A stretch of DNA of 19,112 nucleotides, from contig NZ_JAXMJI010000002.1 in NCBI RefSeq assembly GCF_034376665.1, positions 1 to 19,112 of the forward strand. Direction: 5' to 3'. Positions 7,101-14,606 of the stretch are shown piece by piece; position 1 is the first letter of the stretch, and each line of letters starts with the position of its first letter. The position numbers and the translations under genes were made by a program. This DNA comes from Allopontixanthobacter sp034376665. GTDB taxonomy: Bacteria; Pseudomonadota; Alphaproteobacteria; Sphingomonadales; Sphingomonadaceae. Below the pieces are notes generated by a model. That model did no database searches, was not told where the DNA came from, and saw only the letters and a program-made list of their open reading frames with translations.

Positions 7101-7619
7101 CCGTTCGTAAAGAACCAACGGCGTGGTGCCATCGTCCGGTTCATGCCGTCCGTAGCGTGCGAAGCCGAGCGAAAAGGCGAGACGTTCGGACACGCTGTGC
7201 CCTTCCTCGATCATGCAGGCTATCCGCTGGTCCCCATGCTCGCCGTCGAACCACGCCAGCGCGCGCTCCATCGCTTCGCGCGCATAGCCGCGGCCCCAGT
7301 GACCGGCATCGATGATCCAGCCCGCTTCGGGCACATCGTCCAGCCCCTTTCCGAAGCCCCGGTAGGAGCGGAAAACGCCGCAAGTGCCGAGGATGCCCTG
7401 CTCGCCCTTCAGCCGGATCACGAAGACCCCGTAGCCATAGAGCGACCAGCTGCCCACGTTGCGCAGCAGCCGCGCGAAACTGTCCGCCATGCTGGCTTCG
7501 GTCGGGCCCAGATAGCGGCGCGTTTCGGGATCGGCTGTCAGTTGGTACAGGCCTTCCAGATCATCCGCCCGCGGCCGATGCAGCTCCAGCCGCTCGGTCA
7601 GGATCACCGGATCGCTCAC
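7089..7619 (-). CDS. GNAT-family N-acetyltransferase (RimJ/RimL-like)
   Basis: The product is 176 residues from a GTG at 7619, which overlaps the DUF445 stop codon as GTGA. The start VSDPVILTERLELHRPRADD (after GTG) is the usual opening of RimJ/RimL-type acetyltransferases. The acetyl-CoA pyrophosphate loop appears as HWGRGYA (107-113), preceded by PEAGWIIDAG. The SVSERLAFSLGF segment (142-153) is the final helix motif near the active site. The family transfers an acetyl group from acetyl-CoA to an N-terminal amino group or a small-molecule amine; the substrate here is unknown. It is the last gene of the adaptor-pump-DUF445-GNAT unit, so its expression should follow that of the efflux pump. 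Confidence 0.87.
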   Translation of the reverse strand: MSDPVILTERLELHRPRADDLEGLYQLTADPETRRYLGPTEASMADSFARLLRNVGSWSLYGYGVFVIRLKGEQGILGTCGVFRSYRGFGKGLDDVPEAGWIIDAGHWGRGYAREAMERALAWFDGEHGDQRIACMIEEGHSVSERLAFSLGFARYGRHEPDDGTTPLVLYERLPH

Positions 7620-8926
7620 GGGAACAAACCGCTGACGAAGTGGATCGTCACCCCGACCAGTCCGCCAACCAGCGTACCGTTGATCCGGATGAACTGCAGG
7701 TCGCGGCCGACCGCGCTTTCGATCCGGTCGGTGACCGTGCGCGCGTCCCACCGCTTTACGGTCTCGGACACCAGGCGGACGATCTGCCCGCCATAGCGCG
7801 ATGCGACACCCACGGCGGTGCGGCGCGCGAAGCGGTTGACCTGCCATTGCAGCTGCGGATCATCGCGCAGTGCGGTGCCCAGTTCCGCGAGGCTGCTGCC
7901 GAGCTGGCCCGGCCCGAGAATGCCGCCGAACCCCTTGTCCGGATTGCGGGCCATCGCGATCAGGCCCGAACGGATCCGTTCCCAGACCCCTTCCCACCAG
8001 CGCGCCACGGCGGGATTGTCCAGCAATTCGCGCTTCATTTTCTCGACCTTTTCGCGGGTCGGCGCGTCGTGGATCAGATCGTTTGCGAGCTTTTCCAGCC
8101 CTTCCTCGATCTTGCTGCGCAGCGGATGCTCGGGATCGACCAGCACCTCGGCCAGCAGCCGATACAATCCGTCGAGGACCGAATTCGCCAGCTTTTCATC
8201 CAGCCCGACCCAGCGTATCAGCGCGTTCGCCCGCTCGTGGATGACCTCGCGGACCATTTCCTCATTATCTTCCAGCGTCAGCCCGGCCCAGCGCACGAAG
8301 CTGTCGATCAGCGGCAGATGCCGCCGGTCGGCAATGGCAGCGGTGAGCATCTGGCCCAGCAGCGGCGAGATTTCGAGCTTGGCGAGCTGCAGCTTCAACC
8401 CCGATTTCACCTGTCCGCCCAGCCGTTCCGGATCGAGCGATTCGAGGATCCCGGCCATCAGCTCGGCCGCTCCGGCACCGATTCGCGATCCGGTTCCCGG
8501 CCGGGGCTCGACCAAATATCCGCCCACCGCCTGCGCGAGGTTCATGGCCTGCATCCGCCGGGCGACCACCGCGGGGGTGAGGAAATTGTCCCGCAGGAAT
8601 TGCGCCATGGTATCGGCAATCCGGTCCTTGTTTTCCGGAATGATCGCGGTGTGCGGGATCTTGATCCCCAGCGGATGCCGGAACAGGGCGGTGACCGCGA
8701 ACCAGTCCGCCAGACCGCCAACCATCGCCGCCTCGGCAAAGGCGAGCAGGTAGCCCCAGCCCGGATGCACCGCCTCGTAAGAGCGCGCCAGCAGGAACAG
8801 GCCGGCCATGACCACCAGCATTCCCGTCGCGGTCCGGCGCATGGTGCGGGCGCGGTCTGCCGTAAGAAGGTTGCCGCCGATCAGATCGCCGGGATCCGTT
8901 TCGATCGGGGCGGGGTTTGCGCTCAC
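7616..8926 (-). CDS. DUF445 family membrane protein
   Basis: The 436-residue product starts at a GTG that overlaps the RND pump stop codon by four bases (GTGA). N-terminal membrane segments lie at about residues 33-48 and 57-82. The second carries the family signature EAAMVGGLADWFAVTALFRH (65-84) followed by PLGIKIPHTAIIPENKDRIA. A long, charged, helical middle region runs from about 100 to 410. The C-terminus is again hydrophobic (GTLVGGLVGVTIHFVSGLFP, the last 20 residues). DUF445 (YjiN-like) proteins have no settled biochemical function, to my knowledge. The tight coupling to an efflux pump upstream and an acetyltransferase downstream suggests a shared role at the envelope, which is inference only. 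There is no obvious Shine-Dalgarno, so translational coupling is likely. Confidence 0.9.
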   Translation of the reverse strand: MSANPAPIETDPGDLIGGNLLTADRARTMRRTATGMLVVMAGLFLLARSYEAVHPGWGYLLAFAEAAMVGGLADWFAVTALFRHPLGIKIPHTAIIPENKDRIADTMAQFLRDNFLTPAVVARRMQAMNLAQAVGGYLVEPRPGTGSRIGAGAAELMAGILESLDPERLGGQVKSGLKLQLAKLEISPLLGQMLTAAIADRRHLPLIDSFVRWAGLTLEDNEEMVREVIHERANALIRWVGLDEKLANSVLDGLYRLLAEVLVDPEHPLRSKIEEGLEKLANDLIHDAPTREKVEKMKRELLDNPAVARWWEGVWERIRSGLIAMARNPDKGFGGILGPGQLGSSLAELGTALRDDPQLQWQVNRFARRTAVGVASRYGGQIVRLVSETVKRWDARTVTDRIESAVGRDLQFIRINGTLVGGLVGVTIHFVSGLFP

Positions 8927-11900
8927 TCGGCGGGAGCAGCCCCGAAGCCCGATGACGGCGCTTGCCTGGACGGCCGAGCCCCGCGCGTAATACCTGCCTC
9001 GTCACCGGGACGGTAGGTCAGGAAGCGGTGACGCAGCCACGGGCCCGCGCGCTTCTCGAATCCATCCGCGAGGCTGAACCCCGCCGGAACGATGAGTAGC
9101 GTCAGCAGCGTGGACAGCAGCAATCCGCCGATTACCACGGTACCCATCGGTGCGCGCCATGCACCATCACCGGTCAGCGAAATTGCGGTCGGGACCATGC
9201 CCGCCGTCATCGCAACCGTAGTCATCACGATCGGCTGCGCGCGCTTGTGCCCCGCTTCCATGATCGCTTCCAGCTTGGCGGTGCCGGCGGCCATTTCCTC
9301 GATCGCGAAATCGATCAGCAGGATGGAGTTTTTCGAAACAATGCCGAGCAGCATCAGGACCCCGATCATCACCGGCATCGAGACCGGCTGGCCGACGGCC
9401 CAGACCAGGAATATTCCGCCCAAAGGCGCGAGCGCGAGCGAGCCCATGTTGACCAACGGGGACATCAGCCGCTTGTAAAGCAGCACCAGCACGGCAAACA
9501 CCAGCAGCACCCCGGAAATGACCGCGATCACGAAATTGACCGCCAGTTCCTGCTGCCATTCATCCTCGCCAACCACATCGCGGGCGACGCCCTGCGGCAG
9601 GTTCTCGAAGATCGGCAGCTTGTCGATCTGGGCCATTGCCTCGCCCTTGAGAACACCCTGGGCGAGGTCGGCGCCCACGAACACCCGGCGGCTCTGGTTA
9701 TAGCGCTGGATCGATGTCGGGCCGGAACCGAAAGAGATTTCCGCCACCCGCTCCAGCGGAACGGATGCACCACTGGCGGTCTGGACCGGTAGGTTGGCAA
9801 TAGTATCGAGATCGCGGCGCGAGCGCTGCGGCAATTTGACGCGGATCGGTATCTGCCGGTCCGACAGCGAGAATTTCGCCGCGTTCTGGTCGATTTCTCC
9901 CATGGTGGCGATCCGGATGGCCTGGCTCAAGGCCGCCGTGGTTACGCCAAGCTGCGCCGCCAGATCCGCGCGGGGAGTAATGATCAATTCGGGCCGGCGG
10001 ATATCGCCGTCGATGCGCGGCGACACGACCGTGCCAAGGGCACTCATCTGGTCGACCAGCGTGCTCGCCGCCTCATTCAGCAGTTCGGGATCGGAGCCGG
10101 CCAGCATGATCGAGATGTCGCGGCCCGTACCGCCGCCACCCGACTGCGACTGGAACCGCACGCGCGCATCGGGGATTTGCGCAAGCTGCGGGGCCAGGTC
10201 GCGTTCGAATTCGATCGATGTCTTTTCCCGTTCCGGCTTCAAGGTGATGTAAATCGTGGCATTGCCTTCGCGCACCCGTTCCAGCGCGCGTTCCACTTCG
10301 GGCTGCTGGTACAGGAGCGCGGCGATCCGGTCGGCGACCAGTTCGGTCTGCTTGAGCGTGGTGCCCGGCACCAGTTCGATTTCCACCCGGCTGTTGTCAT
10401 CGTTGATAGTCGGCTGGAACTGCTGCGGGGTGACCGCGAACAGGAGCACTGTCAGCACAAATGCAAACAGGCCGAGACCCATCATCCACACCCGGTGATC
10501 GCGCAGCCTTGCGGCGACCCGCCGGGCCAGAAAGCGGTTCCAGCCAAAGAAGCCACCGTCTTCGCGTCCGGTCACGATCGATCCGATCAGGCCGACGAGG
10601 AAGCTGACGAGGAAACCTGCCAGATATCCGCCGATCAAACCGGCCACACCCATTCCGAGCGCGCCGACCAGCGAGCCATCCTCCGCCCGGATCGATCCGG
10701 TGAACAGCACCACCGCGAGTACGGCAGCCGCCAGCAGCGCGAAGCCGTAATAGGCAACACGGCCATGCACGGTTTCCAAGGCATCACGCTTCTTGCGGGC
10801 CGCACGGTTGTCCAGCGACCAGGCCAGCACGCCCATGTAGCGGTCCATCATCCGGCCCTCGCCGTGGGAGGCGTGGCCCTTGGAATGCAGGAAATAGGCG
10901 GCCAGCATCGGCGTGATCATGCGCGCCACCGCCAGGCTCATCAGCACCGCGATGACGACCGTGATGCCGAAATTCTTGAAGAACTGGCCTGAAATGCCGG
11001 GCATCAGGCCCACGGGTAGGAACACGGCCACGATCGAGAACGATGTCGCGACCACGGCCAGGCCGATCTCGTCCGCTGCGTCGATCGACGCCTGGTAGGC
11101 GCTTTTCCCCATGCGCATGTGGCGCACGATATTCTCGATCTCCACGATCGCATCATCGACCAGCACCCCGGCCACCAGGCCCAGGGCGAGCAGCGACAGG
11201 AAGTTGAGATTGAAGCCGAGCAGATCCATGAACCAGAAGGTCGGAATCGCGGAAAGCGGGATGGCGATCGCCGAGATGATCGTCGCGCGCCAGTCGCGCA
11301 GGAAGAAGAACACCACTACGACGGCCAGCAACGCACCTTCGATCATCGCGGCGATCGAGCTTTCGTACTGGCTTTCCGTGTATTTGACGGTGTTGAACAG
11401 CGGGATGAAATTGACGCCCGGATTCTCCGCCTCGATCTCAGCGATAACTTTCTTGGCGTTTTCGAATACGGTTACGTCGGACGAGCCCTTGGCGCGGGAC
11501 ATTCCGAAGTTCACCACTTCCTTGTCCCTGACCTTGCTGATCGATCTGCGCTCTCCGTAACCGTCACGGACGGTCGCGACATCGGACAGCTTGACCGTTG
11601 CGCCGCTACCCAACCGGATCTGCCGTTCGCCCAGTTCAAAGGCGCTGTCGTCATTGCCGAGCACGCGGACAGACTGGCGGGTTCCGCCGACTTCGGCCGT
11701 GCCGCCCGCCGCATTGACGTTGTCCTGCCGCAATACTCCGTTGATCTGGCCTGCAGTGACGCCCAGCGCCTGCATCCGGCCCGGATCGAGAATCACTTCG
11801 ATTTCCCGGTCGACCCCGCCAAACCGGTCGACTTCCGCCATACCTTCGACGCCGAGCAGACGTTTGGCGATCGTATCGTCGATGAACCAGCTGAGCTGTT

Positions 11901-12363
11901 CGATCGTCATGTCGGTGGCTTCGACCGCATAGATCGCCAGGAAGCCGCCGCCGGCGACATCCACCTTGCTGATGCGCGGTTCGAGAATCCCGTCGGGCAG
12001 GCTGCCACGAACGGTATCCACGGCGTTCTTGACTTCCGCCACCGCATCGTTGGAATCGGTTCCGATGTCGAATTCGACGAACGTGTTCGAATTGCCCTCG
12101 CTTGCGGTCGAACTGATGTTCTTGACCCCGCTGACGGAGCGTATCGCGGATTCGACCAGCTGGGTTACCTGGTTCTCGATTTCCTTCGGCGCGGCGCCCG
12201 GCTGGGAGATGGAGACATTGACCGCGGGGAAATCCACATCCGGATTGTTGACCACATCCATCCGCGCGAAGCTGAGAATGCCGGCCAGCAGCAACGCGGT
12301 GAACACCACCAGCGGAAGCACCGGGTTGCGGATCGACCAGGCAGATATATTGCGGAAATCCAT
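8923..12363 (-). CDS. RND multidrug efflux pump (HAE-1-type permease) with extra membrane insertion
   Basis: The 1146-residue inner-membrane proton/drug antiporter would act with the adaptor encoded upstream. Residues 1-34 contain TM1 (SIRNPVLPLVVFTALLLAGI). The proton-relay aspartates lie in TM4 (LVDDAIVEIENIVRH, 401-415: Asp403, Asp404). The TM10 lysine is in VSKNSILLIDFAIEEM (1009-1024: Lys1011). Two large periplasmic domains occupy about 35-340 and 645-935. Typical AcrB-type pumps have about 1030-1050 residues. The extra length lies between TM6 (ends about 493) and TM7 (starts about 626), where two additional hydrophobic stretches occur (536-557 and 565-597). The start at 12363 lies six bases after the adaptor stop. 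No outer-membrane channel gene is present in the window. The substrate cannot be inferred. Confidence 0.95.
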   Translation of the reverse strand: MDFRNISAWSIRNPVLPLVVFTALLLAGILSFARMDVVNNPDVDFPAVNVSISQPGAAPKEIENQVTQLVESAIRSVSGVKNISSTASEGNSNTFVEFDIGTDSNDAVAEVKNAVDTVRGSLPDGILEPRISKVDVAGGGFLAIYAVEATDMTIEQLSWFIDDTIAKRLLGVEGMAEVDRFGGVDREIEVILDPGRMQALGVTAGQINGVLRQDNVNAAGGTAEVGGTRQSVRVLGNDDSAFELGERQIRLGSGATVKLSDVATVRDGYGERRSISKVRDKEVVNFGMSRAKGSSDVTVFENAKKVIAEIEAENPGVNFIPLFNTVKYTESQYESSIAAMIEGALLAVVVVFFFLRDWRATIISAIAIPLSAIPTFWFMDLLGFNLNFLSLLALGLVAGVLVDDAIVEIENIVRHMRMGKSAYQASIDAADEIGLAVVATSFSIVAVFLPVGLMPGISGQFFKNFGITVVIAVLMSLAVARMITPMLAAYFLHSKGHASHGEGRMMDRYMGVLAWSLDNRAARKKRDALETVHGRVAYYGFALLAAAVLAVVLFTGSIRAEDGSLVGALGMGVAGLIGGYLAGFLVSFLVGLIGSIVTGREDGGFFGWNRFLARRVAARLRDHRVWMMGLGLFAFVLTVLLFAVTPQQFQPTINDDNSRVEIELVPGTTLKQTELVADRIAALLYQQPEVERALERVREGNATIYITLKPEREKTSIEFERDLAPQLAQIPDARVRFQSQSGGGGTGRDISIMLAGSDPELLNEAASTLVDQMSALGTVVSPRIDGDIRRPELIITPRADLAAQLGVTTAALSQAIRIATMGEIDQNAAKFSLSDRQIPIRVKLPQRSRRDLDTIANLPVQTASGASVPLERVAEISFGSGPTSIQRYNQSRRVFVGADLAQGVLKGEAMAQIDKLPIFENLPQGVARDVVGEDEWQQELAVNFVIAVISGVLLVFAVLVLLYKRLMSPLVNMGSLALAPLGGIFLVWAVGQPVSMPVMIGVLMLLGIVSKNSILLIDFAIEEMAAGTAKLEAIMEAGHKRAQPIVMTTVAMTAGMVPTAISLTGDGAWRAPMGTVVIGGLLLSTLLTLLIVPAGFSLADGFEKRAGPWLRHRFLTYRPGDEAGITRGARPSRQAPSSGFGAAPAE

Positions 12364-12369
12364 TGTGTG

Positions 12370-13563
12370 TCAGCTTCCCGCTTTGACCGGCCTGATGGTC
12401 TGGCCCGGATTGAGGAAGCCCCCGGCGCGCTGCACGATCCGTTCGCTGCCGGTCAGACCTTTGGTGATCACTACCCCATTCGCCGTGACGGGCCCGGTCT
12501 GCACCGCGCGGCGCACGACCTTGTTGTCCTTGTCCGCGATATAGACGTAGCTGCCTTCGTCATCCGACAGAACCGCGCTTTCCGGCAGCAACGGAGCAAC
12601 GACCGTGCCGCTCTTGATCGTGGCCGTGGCAAAGCCGCCGGGCCGCAGACCTTCGGCGTAGGGCAGCGAAATGCGCGCGGTACCCTGGCGGTTCTGCGGG
12701 TCGATAGTCGGCGAAAGCTGCCATATCTGGCCGGTATAGACCTTGTCGGTCCCGACCGGGACGACTTCGGCCGTAATCCCTGTCGACATCCGCGCCAGAT
12801 CGGCTTCGCCGACGCGGGCGAGCATTTCCATCTCGCCGCCCTTGGCAATCAGGAACAGGGTTCCCGCACCGGCACCAACCACCTGGCCCGGCTCGACATT
12901 GCGTTCGAGCACCAGACCGGCCGACGGCGCCACCACGTTGAGCCGGGCGTTGCGCGCGCGGAGTTCACCCGCCTGCGCCTGCGCCACCTTGACCCGGGCT
13001 ACGGCGGCGTCACGCGTTGCCGTCAGGCGGTCGACATCGGCCTTGCTGATGAAGCCGCGATCCACCAATTGCAGCGCGCGGTCGAGATTGGCCTGCGCCA
13101 GCCGCGCATCGGCCTGGGCGACCTGCACCTGCGCACTGGCGCTGGCGGCCTGCTGGTTCTGTACGGAACGGTCGATCACGGCCAGAACCTGGCCCGCGTT
13201 TACCCATTGACCGGCGTCAACCGGAACGGAAACGACACGGCCGCCTTCGCCTGCTACGCCGACCGGCATCGCCCGGCGCGCAGCCAGAGTGCCGGTCGCG
13301 GAAATTTCGCCTTCGATCGACCCGCTGCCGGGCGATATTACGGTAATCGCAGGCGCTTGCCCGGCATCGTCGCCACCTTCGGGTACCGGCTCGCCGGCGC
13401 TCATGAAGTAAAAGGCAATGGCGGCAATCAGCGCGATGCCCAGCACGATTCCGGCGATGAGGACACCGCGGCCGCGGGCTGGCGCATTTTCGCGCTCCGC
13501 CCCGGACAGATCGGAGGTTACATATTCCGGGCTATCTGCGGTTACCGAAGATTCGTAATTCAT
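12370..13563 (-). CDS. RND efflux periplasmic adaptor (membrane fusion protein)
   Basis: The 397-residue HlyD/AcrA-type adaptor bridges the RND pump to an outer-membrane channel. A single uncleaved anchor lies at residues 34-54 (VLIAGIVLGIALIAAIAFYF) after a polar N-terminus, so it is not a lipoprotein. A lipoyl-like half appears around 101-131 (GEGGRVVSVPVDAGQWVNAG), then an Ala/Gln-rich alpha-helical hairpin at about 133-207, the second lipoyl half (NVVAPSAGLVLERNVEPGQV, 209-228), a beta-barrel domain, and a membrane-proximal C-terminus. It is the first gene of a four-gene unit, with a promoter at 13620-13647 and a 50-base leader containing a large inverted repeat. The ATG at 13563 has AAGG about 12 bases upstream. 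Confidence 0.95.
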   Translation of the reverse strand: MNYESSVTADSPEYVTSDLSGAERENAPARGRGVLIAGIVLGIALIAAIAFYFMSAGEPVPEGGDDAGQAPAITVISPGSGSIEGEISATGTLAARRAMPVGVAGEGGRVVSVPVDAGQWVNAGQVLAVIDRSVQNQQAASASAQVQVAQADARLAQANLDRALQLVDRGFISKADVDRLTATRDAAVARVKVAQAQAGELRARNARLNVVAPSAGLVLERNVEPGQVVGAGAGTLFLIAKGGEMEMLARVGEADLARMSTGITAEVVPVGTDKVYTGQIWQLSPTIDPQNRQGTARISLPYAEGLRPGGFATATIKSGTVVAPLLPESAVLSDDEGSYVYIADKDNKVVRRAVQTGPVTANGVVITKGLTGSERIVQRAGGFLNPGQTIRPVKAGS

Positions 13564-13582
13564 CGTACGACTGCCTTGATCA

Positions 13583-13612
13583 TCGGGCAGCCGGCGATAA
13601 GGCGCTGCCCGA
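13583..13612. promoter_or_regulatory. Inverted repeat at the transcription start of the RND operon
   Basis: TCGGGCAGC (13583-13591) and GCTGCCCGA (13604-13612) are perfect 9-bp inverted arms around a 12-base centre. The outer edge falls at the predicted transcription start, about seven bases after the TATAAT box. It can be a repressor operator covering the start site or a hairpin at the 5' end of the mRNA. No regulator gene is adjacent. Confidence 0.6.
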
Positions 13613-13619
13613 CAGGTGT

Positions 13620-13647
13620 ATTATAGACATAGATCACCAGATGCAAG
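13620..13647 (-). promoter_or_regulatory. Sigma-70-type promoter of the RND operon
   Basis: On the minus strand a perfect -10, TATAAT (13625-13620), is preceded by CTTGCA (13647-13642) at 16-base spacing, or by TTGCAT at 15. The predicted start is near 13613, giving a leader of about 50 bases before the adaptor ATG at 13563. Confidence 0.65.
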
Positions 13648-13795
13648 CAGATGGCGAAGTTCGTGCTTCTATAGACGGGCGGGGGCAAGGGGGCAATAAA
13701 CCGCTCGACCGGCGACGTATCCGTCCGACCAGCGATTCGTTGGCACCTCTTCCAATACGGCGCGCGCTGCCCTTCGGCGGACTGGCCGCGACAAG
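13648..13795. other. Intergenic stretch with no recognisable feature
   Basis: This lies between the RND operon promoter and the glsB terminator. Short open frames occur on both strands, but they lack ribosome binding sites and recognisable protein character. I see no repeat or RNA gene here. Confidence 0.5.
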
Positions 13796-13827
13796 AAAAA
13801 AGCGGCGCGACCGAGGCCGCACCGCTT
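13796..13827 (-). terminator. Rho-independent terminator of the GlsB/YeaQ gene
   Basis: On the minus strand, AAGCGGTGCG (13827-13818) pairs with CGCGCCGCTT (13809-13800) with one G-T pair, around an 8-base loop. A run of T residues follows (complement of the A-run 13796-13801). It starts 28 bases after the stop codon at 13855-13857. Confidence 0.85.
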
Positions 13828-13854
13828 CTTTGAATTCGAAGGTTAGGAAGTAGC

Positions 13855-14118
13855 TTAGCGAACCCGGCCGCGTTGGACCAAATTCACGATACCGAGGAGC
13901 ACCACGGCACCGATAATTGCGATAATCAGTCCAGTGAGCGAAAACTCCTGAATGCTACCGGCGTAGCCGAGCGGCTGCGCGATCAGATTGCCAAGTACGG
14001 AACCGATGATACCAACCACGATATTCCAGAAAATACCCATCGAAGCATCGCGGTTCATCACCATGCTGGCAAGCCAGCCAGCGACACCGCCGACAATTAT
14101 TGCAATAATCCATCCCAT
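13855..14118 (-). CDS. GlsB/YeaQ/YmgE family stress-response membrane protein
   Basis: The 87-residue product belongs to the small hydrophobic family once called transglycosylase-associated. The N-terminus GWIIAIIVGGVAGWLAS, then NRDASMGIFWNIVVGIIGSV, and the last helix LTGLIIAIIGAVVLLGIVNL form three membrane segments with glycine-rich faces; the tail is short and basic. The ATG at 14118 is chosen over one at 14181 because an ideal AGGAGG (14132-14127) sits eight bases upstream and the family starts at MGW. An EcfG-type promoter lies 50-70 bases upstream and a terminator follows, so it is a monocistronic general-stress gene. Family members are induced by envelope, acid or osmotic stress; the molecular function is unknown. 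Confidence 0.92.
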   Translation of the reverse strand: MGWIIAIIVGGVAGWLASMVMNRDASMGIFWNIVVGIIGSVLGNLIAQPLGYAGSIQEFSLTGLIIAIIGAVVLLGIVNLVQRGRVR

Positions 14119-14163
14119 AATACTATCCTCCTGCTTTAGCATTCCGCTTGAAGTTACCGCTAT

Positions 14164-14189
14164 AACGCGGCGCGGCTTCAATCGGTTCC
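14164..14189 (-). promoter_or_regulatory. EcfG (general stress sigma factor) promoter of the GlsB/YeaQ gene
   Basis: On the minus strand GGAAC (14189-14185) and CGTT (14167-14164) are separated by exactly 17 bases. This agrees fully with the alphaproteobacterial EcfG/SigT consensus as known from Caulobacter, Methylobacterium and Sphingomonas. It reads toward the stress membrane protein gene starting at 14118. Confidence 0.82.
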
Positions 14190-14275
14190 CGTTCGTTTCT
14201 CGCCGGGAAAGCAGGATTACCGCAATTTGCTACGGATGGTCAAACAGGTGCCGCCAGCCATTTGGGCTGCGGTCG

Positions 14276-14308
14276 AAAAGCACGTCACTACTTGAAAACG
14301 GCGTGCTT
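14276..14308 (-). terminator. Hairpin terminator candidate after sciP
   Basis: On the minus strand AAGCACG (14308-14302) pairs with CGTGCTT (14284-14278) around a 17-base loop, followed by a short T-run ending TTTC (14279-14276). The stem overlaps the sciP stop codon. The loop is long and the T-run short, so termination may be partial. Confidence 0.45.
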
Positions 14309-14606
14309 AATATTTGAGCTGGCGCTCGTAAAGATCGCGGTAGTGCTGGATGCGGGTGACCCGCAGCCCCTGCATGCCCGACCGGTCGACCGCGCGTTGC
14401 CACGATGCGAATTCCTCGAGCGTCAGATTGTAGCGCTCCAGCACGTCGTCGATGGTCAGCAGGCCGCCGTTGACGGCCGCGACCACTTCCGCCTTGCGGC
14501 GCACGACCCAGCGCTTGGTGCTTGGCGGCGGCAAATCGTCGATCGTCAACGGTTCCCCGAGGGGGCCGATGACCTGCGCGGCGCGGATTTTCTGGTTCTC
14601 TATCAT
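14307..14606 (-). CDS. sciP: SciP, CtrA-inhibiting cell-cycle regulator (DUF1153)
   Basis: The 99-residue product matches the DUF1153/SciP pattern: IGPLGEPLTIDDLPPPSTKR (13-32), RWVVRRKAEVVAAVNGGLLT (32-51), IDDVLERYNLTLEEFASWQR (52-71), and GMQGLRVTRIQHYR (77-90). The middle is a trihelical helix-turn-helix. In Caulobacter, SciP binds the master regulator CtrA on DNA and blocks its activation of target promoters in late cell cycle. It also binds DNA itself. Its start codon overlaps the stop of the upstream hypothetical gene (ATGA), so it is translationally coupled to it. Confidence in the family is high; the regulatory role here is by homology. Confidence 0.93.
   Translation of the reverse strand: MIENQKIRAAQVIGPLGEPLTIDDLPPPSTKRWVVRRKAEVVAAVNGGLLTIDDVLERYNLTLEEFASWQRAVDRSGMQGLRVTRIQHYRDLYERQLKY

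Noticed and set aside
7620..7847. N-terminal extension of the GNAT protein upstream of 7619
   Set aside because: The extension is another frame of the DUF445 gene and is not GNAT-like; the GTG at 7619 gives the usual family start and a stop/start overlap.
11119..13626. A stop-free plus-strand frame of 835 codons antisense to the RND pump and adaptor genes
   Set aside because: Its translation is rich in His, Arg, Asp and Gln with no domain or hydrophobic pattern, while the opposite strand encodes two clear efflux proteins. It is the expected mirror frame of GC-rich genes.
13641..13853. Short frames on both strands in the gap between the RND operon and the GlsB/YeaQ gene
   Set aside because: No ribosome binding site and Arg/Ser/Gly-rich composition; the plus-strand frame runs through the minus-strand terminator.
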